A stretch of DNA of 64,000 nucleotides from Ceratothoa steindachneri (lineage: Eukaryota > Arthropoda > Malacostraca > Isopoda > Cymothoidae): NCBI GenBank assembly GCA_963969495.1, contig OZ018330.1, positions 50,833,973 to 50,897,972 of the forward strand, given 5' to 3'. The notes under the pieces are model-generated. The model was not told where the DNA came from and did not search any database. It saw only the letters and a program-made list of their open reading frames with translations. Both the position numbers and the translations under genes were made by a program. Shown one piece after another: positions 1 through 12,699 of the stretch. Each line of letters starts with the position of its first letter. The first letter of the stretch is position 1.

Positions 1-239
1 ATGCCAAAACATACACAACAATAACACCCAACCAAACTAAAATCAGCCAACACAACAACCCACCCCCACAACTTCCACCTCCTCACACACCACCTATCCC
101 CCAGCATACTACACAACCAACACCGGCTCTTAACATTCCTTTACCTCCTCACACACAAGCACCACCCATTCCCCAACATAACACACTACCAACACCGACT
201 AACACCAAACAGACAAAGAAATACGTCACACAGAAACAT
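1..239. other. A+C-rich leader, probably LINE-AC ORF1 or 5' region
   Basis: This stretch has the same G-poor, ACA/CCA-rich composition as LINE-AC and would encode proline- and threonine-rich peptides. I see no domain. It is cut by the window edge. Confidence 0.35.
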
Positions 240-2815
240 TCTCCAGCTTAACATAGACGTCATCTGAAACAAGCACATGGAACTCAAACACTTCCTACAT
301 AAATTTAAGACCCACATTGCCATAATACAAGAAACCAAACTACAGCACAAACACAAAACTCCAAATATTCCAAACTTCACTGCCATCAGACAAGACAGAC
401 AACACTACAGCATTTCCTACATAGAAAATACAACATATCAGAACACTTACACAAGCAGATAGACACACAGAACTACAAGCATTTCAATTCAAAACTGGAC
501 ACACTAAACAAATTACACTCATCAACACATACATTCGACCAGAACATTCACCGGGTATACCAGCAAACTACATGATTAGACTACAGGCATTGAATACCCT
601 CCCAAACATTCTTCTGGGTATAGATTTTAATGTCAAACGCACAGACGTATGCCCAACAGAACACCACAAAGAGGTACAGAAATCTGCACACAACTAGATC
701 AGCTCTTCACAGTTAATAATGCAGACACTCATACACACACTTCACACCAAGTAAATTTCAATTGCACTTCCCCAAACAACTCTGCTCACCAAACCTGGCT
801 CCCTCCTTAACATGGAAAACTGTAACAAACCTGTCATCATCACACTGCGCACCACAACAAACACATTCTCACACACCCGCCATACCAGCACCAACTACAA
901 GCGAGCTGCCTGGGAGTTTTCGGGAAACCACCGACGATCGTTCTCAGGAGATAAATCATACACACACAACATCAACACCGATATTAAACAAAACCATGCA
1001 ATTCAATGACATAATAAACAACGCAGAGAAAGCACACATCCCTAAAGGCAACAGAAAACATTATAACCCCAACTTCCCACCGGACATCCACAGACTTATA
1101 AGGGAATGCAACAAACTACGTGACACCACCACCCTGCATACACAAAACACAACAAACCGTATACAAGAACTCAACATGGATAAACACCAAACTAATAGAG
1201 AAACAAACAGAAAACTGGTTAGCTTTCCTAAAAACATTTGACTCTAAAACAAATACATCCAAACTACACACAACAATCAAAACGGTGGCATTTTACAAAG
1301 TCACGCATCCATCAGCCCTTCAGACAAAATCCCCTCACGCTAACAACACAGGCCAACATTTTAATAACACATTACTCTAAAATTAGCCAGCTTCCAAACA
1401 CAAGGAAGGCAGACATGTATACAGGCGCAAACTAGACTTCCCACTAGATTACACAGTAATACTTGCCACAACAGAAGACACCACACATCATAAAATAACT
1501 TAAAAACTCCAGGCGTGGGCATTGATAACATATCCAACATACATCTCAAACACCTCAGTCCCCACCGCACACAAACACTTACAAACATAGCAAACTACTC
1601 ATACGCACACTGCATAATACCAAACATTTTCAAACTAGGTAAAGTCATCACACTACTCAAACCAAACAAAGCACCCACAGAAGCAGCATCATACAGACCA
1701 ATAACATTACTCTGCACACCATCCAAAGTCGTAGAACGTCTTCTATGCAAGATACCACCACATATTTCGCTGTCACCCAGGCAACACGGTTACAGACCAC
1801 ACCACTCAACCAAAACACTACTCACCAATCTCACACAGACAGTACAAGATGGTATCAACTTCAGACGACCACCTTACAGAATACTGCTAATAACAATAGA
1901 CATAAGTAAAGAGTTTGATGCCATCTCCAGACGACTCATTAACAAAATTTACAACACAACAACACCAAATGCTGGCTAGCCAACTGCCTATCAGGAAGAC
2001 AATCATCCGTACACTACAATGGCGAGTCATCCACTATTAGAAACTTCCGTAATGGAGTCTCACAAGGCTCTGTGCCCCTCTCTTTTCAATTTATACATGC
2101 ACAACATACTAACACCACCAAACAACATACGCATCATATGCAGACGACCTAACAATCATATCAATACACACTGATATAGACATGCGCCACACAAGTTCAA
2201 GCCTACATTACACAACTAGAAAACTGGTTAACACAAAACAGACTAAAAGTAGCGCCCACCAAGTCCACGCGTACACTTTTCACAATTCACAACAAAGAAC
2301 ATCAACACAGACCAACAGCAACATTGAACAGCTCCACAATACCCGACACACATGAAACAAAAATACTTGGAATCGCATATAACACATCCATGTCATTCGC
2401 ACCACACATAAACAACATAATCACAAAATGCAGGCCAAGACTTAACGCACTCAGAGCACTAACAAGTACAACTTTTGGACAACACAAAGAAACACTAGTA
2501 TACAAGCAGCCCATATGGTCCATAAAAGACTATGCCCTGCCTGGGCCCCTGTCATATCCAAAATACAGCTAAACAAGTTACAGATCACACGAAACACTGC
2601 ACTTAGAATCATACTTGGTGGCACACAAACAACACCCATAGAACACCTACATGTTGAAACCAAGGTATTAACTATAAAACACCATCTGAACATGAGAGGC
2701 ACACAGTTCCTAGCATCGGTCGTAAACAACGCAAACAGCCCCTGTCACTATCTACGAAACCACACACCCACCCACAGACAAATAGTAAACGCCACAAATA
2801 TTACACAAACATCAT
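240..2815 (+). pseudogene. LINE-AC: decayed endonuclease-RT retrotransposon
   Basis: A degraded non-LTR retrotransposon read across all three plus frames. An APE-type endonuclease start is visible at about 249-460, with the segment HIAIIQETKL, followed near 540-640 by NTYIRPEHSPG-like and LLGIDFN-like matches. Reverse transcriptase blocks follow: PGIDNIS-like near 1515, ASYRPITLLCTPSKVVERLL near 1690-1740, RQHGYRPHHST near 1780, LLITIDISKEFDAI near 1885-1925, and a VSQGSV-like block near 2060. The C-terminal part at 2515-2815 holds NTALRIILGGTQ and HLHVETKVL. Stops and frameshifts interrupt every domain, so it cannot encode a protein. The plus strand is extremely poor in G and rich in A and C, unlike all other LINEs here. 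The clade is uncertain (Jockey/RTE-like). The upstream 240 bases share the composition and may be its ORF1. Confidence 0.75.
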
Positions 2816-3240
2816 AAATACTATACCACAACCTGCAAATGTAACAGTATAAAAAATATTCACACACACCACCAGGCAAGCACTGAACAACATCCTCCCT
2901 CCCCCACATGCATTGCATTCCAACGCCCAGTTGTCTTGTGCTGCAGAAAGTTCTTCAGGGGAGATCTGTAAAGAAAGTGAAGAAAAAGTTAAAATTTGTG
3001 AAAGAAATATAAACGCATATCCTGCTACAGACATCGGATGCAGGAGGGTACTCAATCTTCCAGAGGTCAGCTGCAACATAGCTTTCATGCTACATCTGAT
3101 ACCTACTTAGGGAGTGATAGGATTAAATAAGAAAGGCGCAGTAGAAGGGGGAGGGGAATGTGGCAAGGAAGCAGGCTTATTTAATGCCCTCTCCCAAGGA
3201 TGAGTGTGGGAACGATGGCCGGCGATTGGCATGCAATTTT
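2816..3240. other. No recognised gene
   Basis: Spacer between LINE-AC and the 3' end of a minus-strand LINE-Z. It has mixed composition and short ORFs without recognisable motifs. Confidence 0.4.
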
Positions 3241-3446
3241 ATTTTAAAGCCATCTGGCAACTGACTTATTGCAAAAGTAGCCTTAATTTACGCACAGCCT
3301 AATACTAGGCTAAATTAAACAAAACAGTAAATAACAAAGAGGAATAAAGGCCACACACAAGCTAAAATGCAACAAAGGAAGCGCACTCCGTTGACGAGGT
3401 TAGGCCCGCCTCCCCCCAAGACAGGAACATACGGCCTAAAACAGAG

Positions 3447-3791
3447 TCAAATAAAGTGGAAGAGGCAAAAAGTACATCGGTCAAATAAAAGACTAAGGAA
3501 ACGGTGCGAATCCACCACTTCCAGGCAAACCCCATTTAGAAAAAAGTCCGGGGCAGAGTGGAGACATGGATGGTGGCAGAAGTGCACCACCTTAGTCTTG
3601 GCCAAAGAAAACCGAAGCATGTGTGCTTCGGTATATCGAGAGATGCGGTTCAATGCCTGTTGGAGTCAACTCTCCAGAGTTGGCATCTGGGCCACGCCCA
3701 GATGCTTAACCAGAACAACTTCCGGCAGCACCGAGGTGATGCCGTTGATGCTCAGGGCAAAGAGAGTGATACTGAGTACACTTCCTTGCGG
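3447..3791 (-). pseudogene. LINE-Z reverse transcriptase fragment downstream of the active site
   Basis: Minus-strand reading contains LFALSINGITSVLPEVVLVK, then LNRISRYTEAHMLRFSLAKT followed by KVVHFC. This is the region after the catalytic block of Jockey/I-group reverse transcriptases. The usual YADD box is not preserved. The fragment is cut at 3791 by an LTR insertion, and the matching upstream piece is at 5541-5620. A parallel fragment with the same motifs occurs at 19606-19900. Confidence 0.7.
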
Positions 3792-4467
3792 TGTAGCAGG
3801 CTGAAAATCTACCCTAAACGCCCAATCGATCCAACCCGCTTCCTACACTAATTCGGACGTGGGAAATCGAGGGAGAAATGAAACGGATTGTGTGTGCAGT
3901 GCTTTACTTATAAAAACCAATCCTACTTATGAATACTAGCAAAAAGATATTAAAAAAAACAATTGATCGTGTTACCAGGCAAAATCCTATATATGCACAA
4001 CGAAACGAACAATACAAAAGAGGCCTAATAAGCACACTTGATCCCAAACAAAACAAAATCGTACAAGGAGGCCTATCAACCACACTTGTACTTAATAAAG
4101 AAAAGGCCTTACGTTTTACCCCCTGGGGGAAGTCCTGCCGGCAGCCACTCAAGTGTTCATAATTGCTGCAGACTTTTCACAAAAAAAAAGGTTGTGCCTC
4201 CGAGCTCGATATAATATTATATTGCGATCTGGTCGCGTATTGAAGCTATATAAAAGCCTTCCTCCTTCCAAATCCTACACTAATTCGGACGTGAGAAATC
4301 GAGGGAGAAATGAAACGGATTGTATGTACAGTCCTTTACTTACAAAAAAAAGGGGGGGGGGGTAAATATTTACAAGAGGATAGGGGTAGATAAATTTGAG
4401 ATCTCGTTACTTATAAAACCAATCCTACTTATGAATACTAGCAAACAAAATCCTATATACACACAAC

Positions 4468-4898
4468 CATAGGTGGGCACGATAACGAAAAATTGCATCA
4501 CGCTGACCGATAAATCGATAACGATAACCTTATTGGCGATAAGGTGATAACAGATAAACCCAAAATTATAATACAATATTGATTATTGACTATATAAAAG
4601 CGTTATTTTATAATACAATAGTAAGAATATTTGAATACGGTTTCTTAGTTTCTTACCTGGTGAGGCTCTCCATCTCCTCATAGGTTTTGGGGATCCTTCT
4701 CCCAGCTCGGACTTACCTATTTCTGCCTCTAAGGCACGCACGGCTCGCCCCTGTGCTAAACTGGAACCAAAAACTAAAATTATCGATTATTGCTAGTTTG
4801 GAACCAAAAGTATCGGCGATACCAATGAATCGATAACGCGGAAAAAATATCGGAGAACCGATAACCCGATATCGTTATCGCGATAACGCTCACCTATG
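4468..4898. mobile_element. hAT-type MITE with 8-bp target duplication
   Basis: Terminal inverted repeats CATAGGTGGGC and its reverse-complement partner GCTCACCTATG bound a 431-bp non-coding unit. It is flanked by exact 8-bp direct repeats CACACAAC (4460-4467 and 4899-4906), the duplication length of hAT elements. The interior is full of CGATAACG/CGTTATCG motifs in both orientations near both ends, giving extended subterminal palindromy. The companion copy of the surrounding LTR segment lacks the insert (near 3995), which confirms it as an insertion. It has no coding capacity, so a hAT transposase elsewhere would have to mobilise it. Confidence 0.8.
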
Positions 4899-5345
4899 CA
4901 CACAACTAAACGAACAATACAAAGGAGGCCTAAAAAGCACACTGGGTCCAAAACAATACAAAATCGTACAAGGATGCCTAACAACCACACTTATACTTAA
5001 CAACAAAGAAATGGCCTCACGTTTAACCCCCCGGGGGAAAGTCCTGCCGGCAGCCACTCGAGTGTTCACAATTGCTGCAGACTTTTCGCAAAAAAAAAAG
5101 GCTGTGCCTCCGAGCTCGATATAATATTATATTGCGATCCAGTCGCGTATTGAGGCTATATAGACGCCATCATCCTTCCAATGGGACTTTACTTAAGTTA
5201 CTTCGAATCCTACAATCTCCGCCACTCTTTACAAATTGAAGGATTATCCTGTTGAATTTTAGCAAAATTATAGATTGTACTTTTCGCAAAAATAAGTAAT
5301 TAGTTGAAGAAGAGAAAAAACATTTTATACATAACATGAAAATCA

Positions 5346-5348
<3 letters not shown>

Positions 5349-5424
<76 letters not shown>
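5349..5424. repeat. (TA)n microsatellite
   Basis: Uninterrupted TA dinucleotide tract of about 76 bases inside the LTR copy. ORFs predicted through it (poly Tyr-Ile) are artefacts. Confidence 0.95.
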
Positions 5425-5427
<3 letters not shown>

Positions 5428-5619
5428 AAAAAACATTCCCTTTCATACACACATTCTTACATAGGGAGGAAGAGGGTATTGGGAAAGGGGTGGGAGAATG
5501 GCCCTTCACACACACACGCATACACATTCGCTCCACCACAGAGGGATCCCCTCTCCCAGCTCCATTGTGCAGGAGAGGGCTTCCCCAACAGTACGCGGAA
5601 TCGACGATCTCGCAAAAAT

Positions 5620-6160
5620 TCAGATATAAAGATTGGGAGGCGATTCTCGGTGAGTTGTGTGCAAACTCATCTCATCCTCATTTAGACAGACATCTATCCC
5701 GAGCTCATCGACCAGGTCGACAAGGACCTGACACCTGGGATTGATCGAGTAGTCTCCCCAGAGGGGCTGTCTACCGTTTAAATCACCGAGCAAGACAAAG
5801 GGTCTTGGCAACCGTGCCACGACGAAGTGGAAGCCCCCTGCGTCAAATATGGCTGACGGTGGAATGTATGGAGAAATAACAGTATACCTCTTAGTCAGGT
5901 GCAGTTTTACTGCTACTGCCTGAAAGGAAGCATTTAAATCAAAGAGATGGACAGAGTCATCATGCTGAGTGTACATGGCGGATCCTCCTGCCCGGCGCCC
6001 ATCTCGTTGTGGTGGGGCCGCAAATCTCCTATACCTCAGGTTGACTGGGGGCACGCGCCCTGCATGATTTCCTGCAATAAGATACCTAACGGAAAACGGG
6101 GGGAGACGATCCTCCGTAACTCCTCCCAGTTGGCTCGGAGTCCGCAGCAATTCCATTAAA
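5620..6160 (-). pseudogene. LINE-Z endonuclease domain fragment
   Basis: Minus-strand reading with APE-type LINE endonuclease features. There is a VRYLIAGNHAG-like start, a VHLFDLNASFQAVAVKLHL strand, YTVISPYIPPS (the Y-x-P-P block) and FVLLGDLNGRQPLWG (the GDLN catalytic motif). This nicking domain would cut target DNA to prime reverse transcription. The reading frame stops near 5620, just before an RT block in another frame, so no complete ORF2 is possible here. A related fragment, more decayed, lies at 16610-16060. Confidence 0.75.
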
Positions 6161-8440
6161 GGAATAGGTCTTCCAGGCCTAAGTTGAAGGAGATGCGGGG
6201 GCCCTCTTTCAAGAGAAGACCTTCACGTTGATGGCCATACGCTTCGCGGAGGCAGAACTCCGGGCGTTGTTGGCCGAACAATGCGCTGAATGTGCGTTGT
6301 CGCCTTCGGTAACTTATCGGACATGCTGGGCTTCGGAGGCGGGGAATCCTCCTTTGGAGGATCGACCGTCTTCGAGTGACCCAGCGTTGCACTGGGTGTA
6401 GGTGTCGGAGTCGAAGCTCCTTTGGGGCTGTCCTCCTTGTGGGGGGCTGCTTTAGGAACCCCGGAAGACGGCCTCACGAACACCTTCAGTGGTATTCCCT
6501 CCTGCGACGAGTCGACTCGGTGGAGGTGCGAGGCCGTTTCGCCTTACGGAAAACAATCACGCTGGGGAAGGGAGTGGAGCTCTGGTTTTAGCCGAGGCTC
6601 TGTGTGAACCCTTTGTGCCACCAGCTCTACCAGGAGAGCGCCCGGGGTGGATAGAACCTGCAGAAAGCGTTTCGAATGGGCGCAGAAATTACTGTGGTCG
6701 TAGGCCTGGAAGGGCCAGGAGCAAAATATGTTGTTTTTTAAAAAAAATCAGGCATAAGACGTCCCCAGCAGAGCCGGGCGCACCAGAACCAAGTCCTTAG
6801 CCTCGCGAAATGAGAGAGCATCCGTAGCCTGATCGGCCAGGATCTCTTTCTCAAGGATATATGCAGCACATTGCATCGAAGAAGAGGGATGCGGTTCTCT
6901 ACAATTGAGACACTTGGCCATACACGATTTTGATTTATCGTGTGCGGCCTCGGGGCAACTTACACATACTTCAGGGTAACATCGACTTTGTACGTCTACA
7001 GAAGCAATTTGTATGGCCAAAGCGGTGTCAGTAGTAGCACCTCCGCGGCACTGGCATGACTACCTTGACGCGATAGCGATACCAACAGGCAAGAAACAAA
7101 CTCAGGGAGCCTGTCACACTCGAACGTGACGAGAGTGTAGTGGTGGATCTCGAGGGCTCTCCTGGTTTTATCATCACATATTCAACCTTGACCGTTCCGT
7201 GGTCGGCCAGTTCTATGGTGATGCCATCTATGCGTACTCCACGAGTTCCCTCGCGTAAACCACACCTTTCACGAAGTTCATAGTAGAGTGTGGCGTATCA
7301 CTCACTGGTGTGCAATCAAGTTTTCGAAGGGCACTAATCATGGTCGGATTTAGTGATAAGAGGCATTCGCCAGAGGGCTCCCGTCCGAGAAACTTGTCAC
7401 TTATAGCTCTCTACCAATCAAGCTAGCTAGTGCTTTCCTCTGATGAAACATGTTGCCCTTGGCCAACATGCTGTAATCAGTGGAGCGAATAACCAAAAAG
7501 CGTTTGAAGCCAGCCGGCTCAAAAACATCAGGTAGTCTCTGAATGAGGACCCCCCGACGTAATCGAGGCTCCGCTCAGCGTACTTGCCACTTTGGTCTTG
7601 GTCCTGGCCTCCTCACCCAGGCGAGCATTGGAGCCGGACCTACGGATCTTGGCCTGGTCGCTTGCCAAAACGGCAGTGGACTCCTCCGTCTCCAGAGTTC
7701 CCGCGGAAGGAAAGGATTAGGAAACTTTAGTCTTCTTTGATTTTTTTCTACTTCTTTTCTTTTTAGGAGAGGGGGGTTGGGAATGAACCCGCTTCTCCCC
7801 ACCGCCGGAATGAGCCCTTAAGCCAAACTAAGCAACATTTTTCTCTGAAAAGAAGAAGGTCATGTCTGTAAAAGGGGCATCCGCCGTGGGAGGAGGACCA
7901 TCCTCTCTTAGCGATTCTTTGGGGGTCTGCTCCGTCTAAGAAGTAGCTTAGACAGGGGCGAACTCTGGTTCGGTACTTGGCACCGACCCTGGGTTCGAAC
8001 CCATGGAAGATCCTGCCGTTTGGGGCTGGGTCACCTCTGGACCGACGGACTCTGCTATCCTTTGCTCCTCCCAAGAGGGTTGACCCTATCGAGACTCTCC
8101 CGCCGGGAGCGGTCAATCTTGCGCCGCCTGCAACCCCCTGGGAAAGTAAAGGGGTACTACTGCTGCAAAGTTAATATAGTTGTTCAAGGGCGCCTACATG
8201 AGGTGAAAGGAAGTCCACTGCACCTATATGCCTAGGATAGGAGTAAGCCTTCTCTCCGGTAGAAGAAGGTTGTAGGGGCCCCTGAGGAATCGTAGCTGCC
8301 CAAGAGTGGCTCTGAGGATGGTAAAGGGGGTGGGTACAGGAGAATTGGGGGGGGGGGCATTCTCCTTGGCCGTAAACAAAGTTTACTGGGGCGGGGTTAT
8401 ATGCCCCTTTTCCGTCACGCTCTGGGAAAACATGAACCAA
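6157..8440 (-). pseudogene. LINE-Z ORF1 (Gag-like, zinc knuckle), frameshifted
   Basis: Remnant of the RNA-binding ORF1 protein of LINE-Z. Near 7530-7440 (minus) there is a segment alignable with the plus-strand LINE-Z ORF1 at 46150-46200, where the shared motif is FKRFLVIRSTD. Downstream, at 7380-7190, lies a block containing VRIDGITIELADHG. A cysteine/histidine cluster follows at 7000-6880 (minus), with spaced pairs around CVSCPEAAHD and CLNCREPHP, typical of Gag-like CCHC knuckles. A Ser/Pro-rich linker at 6480-6250 leads into ORF2. Several frameshifts and stops make it non-functional. The family assignment rests on the zinc knuckles and on similarity between copies. Confidence 0.6.
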
Positions 8441-8689
8441 ATCCTATACGTGTCGTGATAGACAGGTCGGGATGAAAGATCCAGCTTAGTGACCGACTTC
8501 CCAGCGGTTAGGGTCACCATGCCTAACATCTTGTCGTAGGAGTGTTCAGTTGCGTTTGTTCAGGTGAGCGTAGGGTTGCCATCTCTGTCAAATTTCAATA
8601 AAGGACAAATAAAAAAGAATATGTATGTATATACATAATTTTTAATTTCATTTCTATATATACTCATAAAATAAAACATAAAACTAAAA

Positions 8690-9890
8690 ATACTTCGTCC
8701 TTAACTTAGTAAAATAATTTTATTTTTTTAATTATTCTTGTTCTGGCTTTTTGCGGACTTGAGTAATTAGGTGTCATCTTTTGGTTTTTCAGCAAATTCT
8801 AGACAATTATCTTACAAGTTGAAGTATATGAAAAGTTCATTTTTCGCCATTTAGTTGACTATACAATATTAATCCTTTCACATAGAGCTGATGTTCTAGG
8901 AATTGAAAACATAAATGAAAATAGTTTGAAAATATTCGCCCAATTACAATCGAGACTTTTTAAAATCAAGTTCCATTTCCTGCTTGTTCTTTTGCATCTT
9001 GGAAAGAGTTCAGAGCTTTGAATAGTGTCAGTGTTTTTTAGTTAATGTCACTTGATCAAAGAGGTCATCTATGTTAAATTCAGATTTTCTTTTAGATTCA
9101 ACTCTTTAAAAACAACAAATTTCTGGTATTTTGAGAAATGAATCTTAGTTGATGTTTTTTTTCCAAATATGTAATTGCTGAAATAAGAAATAACTTAAAG
9201 TCTTAAATAATCTCTCGAGAAATAAGCAGTATGGAATTTTGTCATAAGTTGGCGAACATGATAGGCAACAAAGAATTCTTCAGCATATCGAGTTTTTAAC
9301 TTATTTCTTAAATTAACCAAAATAAGAAAACATCTGCAGCTGAAGTTTCATTTTTTCAAGTCCTTCAAAAGATAGTTTAAATATCTTCATTGTATGTTGC
9401 GAGAACAACAAATAAATTTCAATATTTGGGGAATTTCCGTTGAATCATCATTAATTGAAAGAAGTTTTAGTAATTGTTTAAATCAATCAGTTAGTCTGCT
9501 TATGAAATAGCCACCTAGTTTGTACATGCCGAAAATTTTACTAAATTCTGTCTCTACAAATGATGAAAATCTTGGATTTCGCCTCTCTTTACTGGCGTTG
9601 AAAAAAGGCAGCAAACTTTACTGCATTATTTAAAATGTGCGCATTGCAATTAGCTTTCACAACACCGTCATTCAGCGTGAGAATATTAGTATATAAAAAA
9701 ATGCTTTATTCCAAAATTGCAATTTGCGTTATCTGCACTAAAACAAAAAAACTCTTTTCCAATCAAGTTACAAATGTCCATAGTGTTGCTTCAAATATTT
9801 GAACATTCCATCTGCACTTTCACCAGCATTCTCAAAAAAATCAATTATATAATTTACTGCGCCAAAATCCATTTTAAAATATTGAACACA
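8690..9890 (-). pseudogene. hAT transposase remnant
   Basis: Minus-strand reading, with many stops. VKANCNAHILNNAVKFA near 9660-9610 matches the conserved 'CNAH-hN' region of hAT transposases. A segment near 8890-8830 reading PRTSALCERI and then WRKMNFS matches the C-terminal hAT dimerisation domain (typically 'P-x-S-A-x-x-E-R-x-F'). The active enzyme would cut and paste the element through its terminal repeats. Stops in every domain rule out function. The assignment agrees with the 8-bp target duplication of the enclosing element. Confidence 0.6.
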
Positions 9891-10930
9891 CTGGGAACAT
9901 TTAAATTTGGGGGGGGTGATTTACGGTCCGTGACAGAGGGAGGAACATGAGAAGAGACCAATAACAAAGAAGAGGGCGCAACGGAGGAACCGCGAGAAGC
10001 TACCAAAGGCAGGGGAGAAGGAGCAACAGAGGGACCGCGAGAAGGCAAAGGAGGAGTGGGACGACCAGGAGGAGGACGGCGGGACGCTGCATCCAGGAGA
10101 ACGTCAGATAAGAGGCAGCCAGAGAGGGCGTCCCGAAGAGCCAGGACCTCTTTCTCAAAAAGGAATACGGGACAAGAACGCGAAGCCGCACTATGGGAAC
10201 CTCCACAATTGGCGCAACATTCATGATTCCCACAAGAGGAACCATGATACACCAACGCACAGGCCACACAGCGACGAGCCTGCCTACAATTGTTGCTCAT
10301 ATGGCCAAACTGGTGGCAATTAAAACAACATCTGGGGAGCTCGACATAACGGGACACAGGAACACGAAGATAACCAGCACAAATAAACTGGGGCAGATCC
10401 TGACGCTAAAAGGTAACGATGAGCGTACTCGTAGGAACCTTAGCAGGACCAACAGACTTAGAAACCCTATAACGTCGGTAACCCTCTGGGACGAAAGTTT
10501 ATCTTTTAGTCTCGAGACATCATATTGCAATAATTCGTTGGAGCGAATCACGCGCTTAACAAAATTAAGGCGAGGGTGGGGAACAACCAAAACCTGGACC
10601 TCCGAAATGGAGGACAAATCCCGCACGTCACCACACTGCTCTCGCGAAGATACCTCAACCACTACCACGGGCCCACATACGGCGGGGCGCACCACAACGG
10701 GACTCAAATTCCTCATTCAAATCAAACACGTCCAATTTAGAAAGCGGGGACCCGGAACTGGAATTCAGCACCAGGAAACGAGGATAATCGAAATCAGGAT
10801 CTATCTCTTCTGCGAAGGGATCTAACAAGCGCAGAAAAGAGGACTTATTGACAGGCGTAGTATGAGAACCAGAAATCTGCGACTTCTGGGAGAGAATTCT
10901 TTATTATTACCCATATGAAGTAGAGTATAA
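9854..10930 (-). pseudogene. LINE-J: Jockey-type Gag-like ORF1 fragment
   Basis: The open C-terminal part (10357-9854) carries zinc knuckles: CCFNCHQFGHMSNNC is a classic C-x2-C-x4-H-x4-C, followed by CVACALVYHGSSC and CCANCGGSHSAASRSC. A Ser/Pro-rich tail follows. The upstream part, in other frames (10716-10360), contains VVVPHPRLNFVKRVIRSNEL-like sequence and a VELPRCCFNC junction, as in Jockey-type ORF1 proteins that bind element RNA. At least two frameshifts separate the parts. Its left boundary near 9890 abuts hAT sequence. It differs from LINE-Z ORF1 in motif spacing, so it is a separate family. Confidence 0.75.
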
Positions 10931-10965
10931 AAGGGGGTGCGAACTCGCGCAGCGCAGTCACTGTC
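10925..10965 (+). promoter_or_regulatory. Candidate TATA/Inr core promoter
   Basis: GTATAAAAGGGGG at about 10925-10937 is followed roughly 25-30 bases later by GCGCAGTCACTG, which fits an arthropod initiator-like CAGT. It may belong to an LTR or LINE. No intact plus-strand ORF follows, so function is not supported. Confidence 0.35.
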
Positions 10966-11009
10966 TACCGTCGAGACACCTACTCGGAGCACCGGCCCAA
11001 CTAGGAGGG

Positions 11010-11345
11010 TTAGCCCGCCGACCCCTGACCCAACCCTCGTTTTAAAAATGGACGGCCGGCCTCGGAAATTTACCAGTTAGTGAAGCAAAGACCCCCAAGA
11101 GCGCCACGGCGGCTCAGGCACCCACCTACCAACACAGGCAGGACCAGCTAAAGGGTCGGGCCTCCGAGATAGACAAACAAACGTAGATGGAAGGACGATG
11201 TAGGGCGAAAGAGAATTGGTACAGAAGACGAAGTAGGGGTTAGCAGAAAGAGAAAATGATGCCAAGGTGTAGCCGAATGGAGCGCTGAATCCCGTCAGCA
11301 CGGCGGCCAGGAGAGCAAATCGGCGTGCCCCTTACGGGGCATGTT
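11010..11345 (-). mobile_element. LINE-Z 5' UTR fragment
   Basis: The minus strand starts near 11341 with CCCCGTAAGGGGCACGCC, followed by CGTGCTGACGGGATTCAGC. This aligns with 15953-15770 (minus) and with 44556-44650 (plus). The shared abrupt start suggests it is the true 5' end of LINE-Z. Confidence 0.55.
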
Positions 11346-12138
<793 letters not shown>

Positions 12139-12699
12139 CATATTGCCTATCCCTCAATCTCTTGTCCAATTTTGTCTTAAACTCAGAATGAAGCGAACAA
12201 TTAACCAGTTCTGGAGGCAAATCCCCCCCATTCATCAACCACCCTATTGCTAAAAAACAATTTACTTACATCTGCCCTAATAAATTGCCTCTTAATTTAA
12301 AATTGGTGTCCTCGAGTAACACTCTCAGTGTCACTCACGAAATTCTCAGGATTACTATGCTCCGAACCTGAAAAAAAAATTGAATAGCTGAATCAGATCT
12401 CCCCTCAGCATTTTCTTCTTAACTGAAAAAAATATCCCGTATTTGTAATCTGGTCTCATAGCTTAATTTTTGGAACCAAGATATAAGCTTAATACGCTAA
12501 ATAAAGGACGGTTAGCAACCCTAGGTGAGCGCCGTTTCGCGATCGAGGAGGTCAATAGGCAGGAGAAAAAGGGGCCAACAAAACGGTAGAGAAAAGGTGA
12601 TTGTAAAAAGAGGACGAAAAAGTAGGGTCACAATTAGGGATAGTTGGTACAGGAGATGAAGATTAGGGGTTAACGTAGGAGGGGTGAGAAGGACACTCT

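Larger units (their letters stand above)
3792..5540 (-). mobile_element. LTR (solo or fragment) with internal duplication and nested MITE
   Basis: Read on the minus strand this begins TGTGGTGGAGCGAATG and ends CCTGCTACA, the same termini as the solo LTR at 48709-49492 (TG...CA). Both contain a conserved block next to the terminus, with GGAAGCGGGTTGGATCGAT and AATCCGTTTC. Flanks are GCGG on the left and GAGG on the right, a plausible 4-bp target duplication with one mismatch. At 1749 bp it is longer than the 784-bp copy because a segment of about 430 bp is tandemly duplicated (3842-4273 and from 4274 on), a 431-bp MITE sits at 4468-4898, and a (TA)n tract has expanded at 5349-5424. No gag-pol is present. 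It interrupts the LINE-Z RT. Confidence 0.75.

Noticed and set aside
5346..5436. ORFs of poly Tyr-Ile here and at 11932-12253
   Set aside because: They are translations of (TA)n microsatellites.
6376..6800. Plus-strand ORFs in the LINE-Z ORF1 region
   Set aside because: They are antisense shadows of the minus-strand ORF1/ORF2 boundary, where the zinc knuckles and endonuclease motifs lie.
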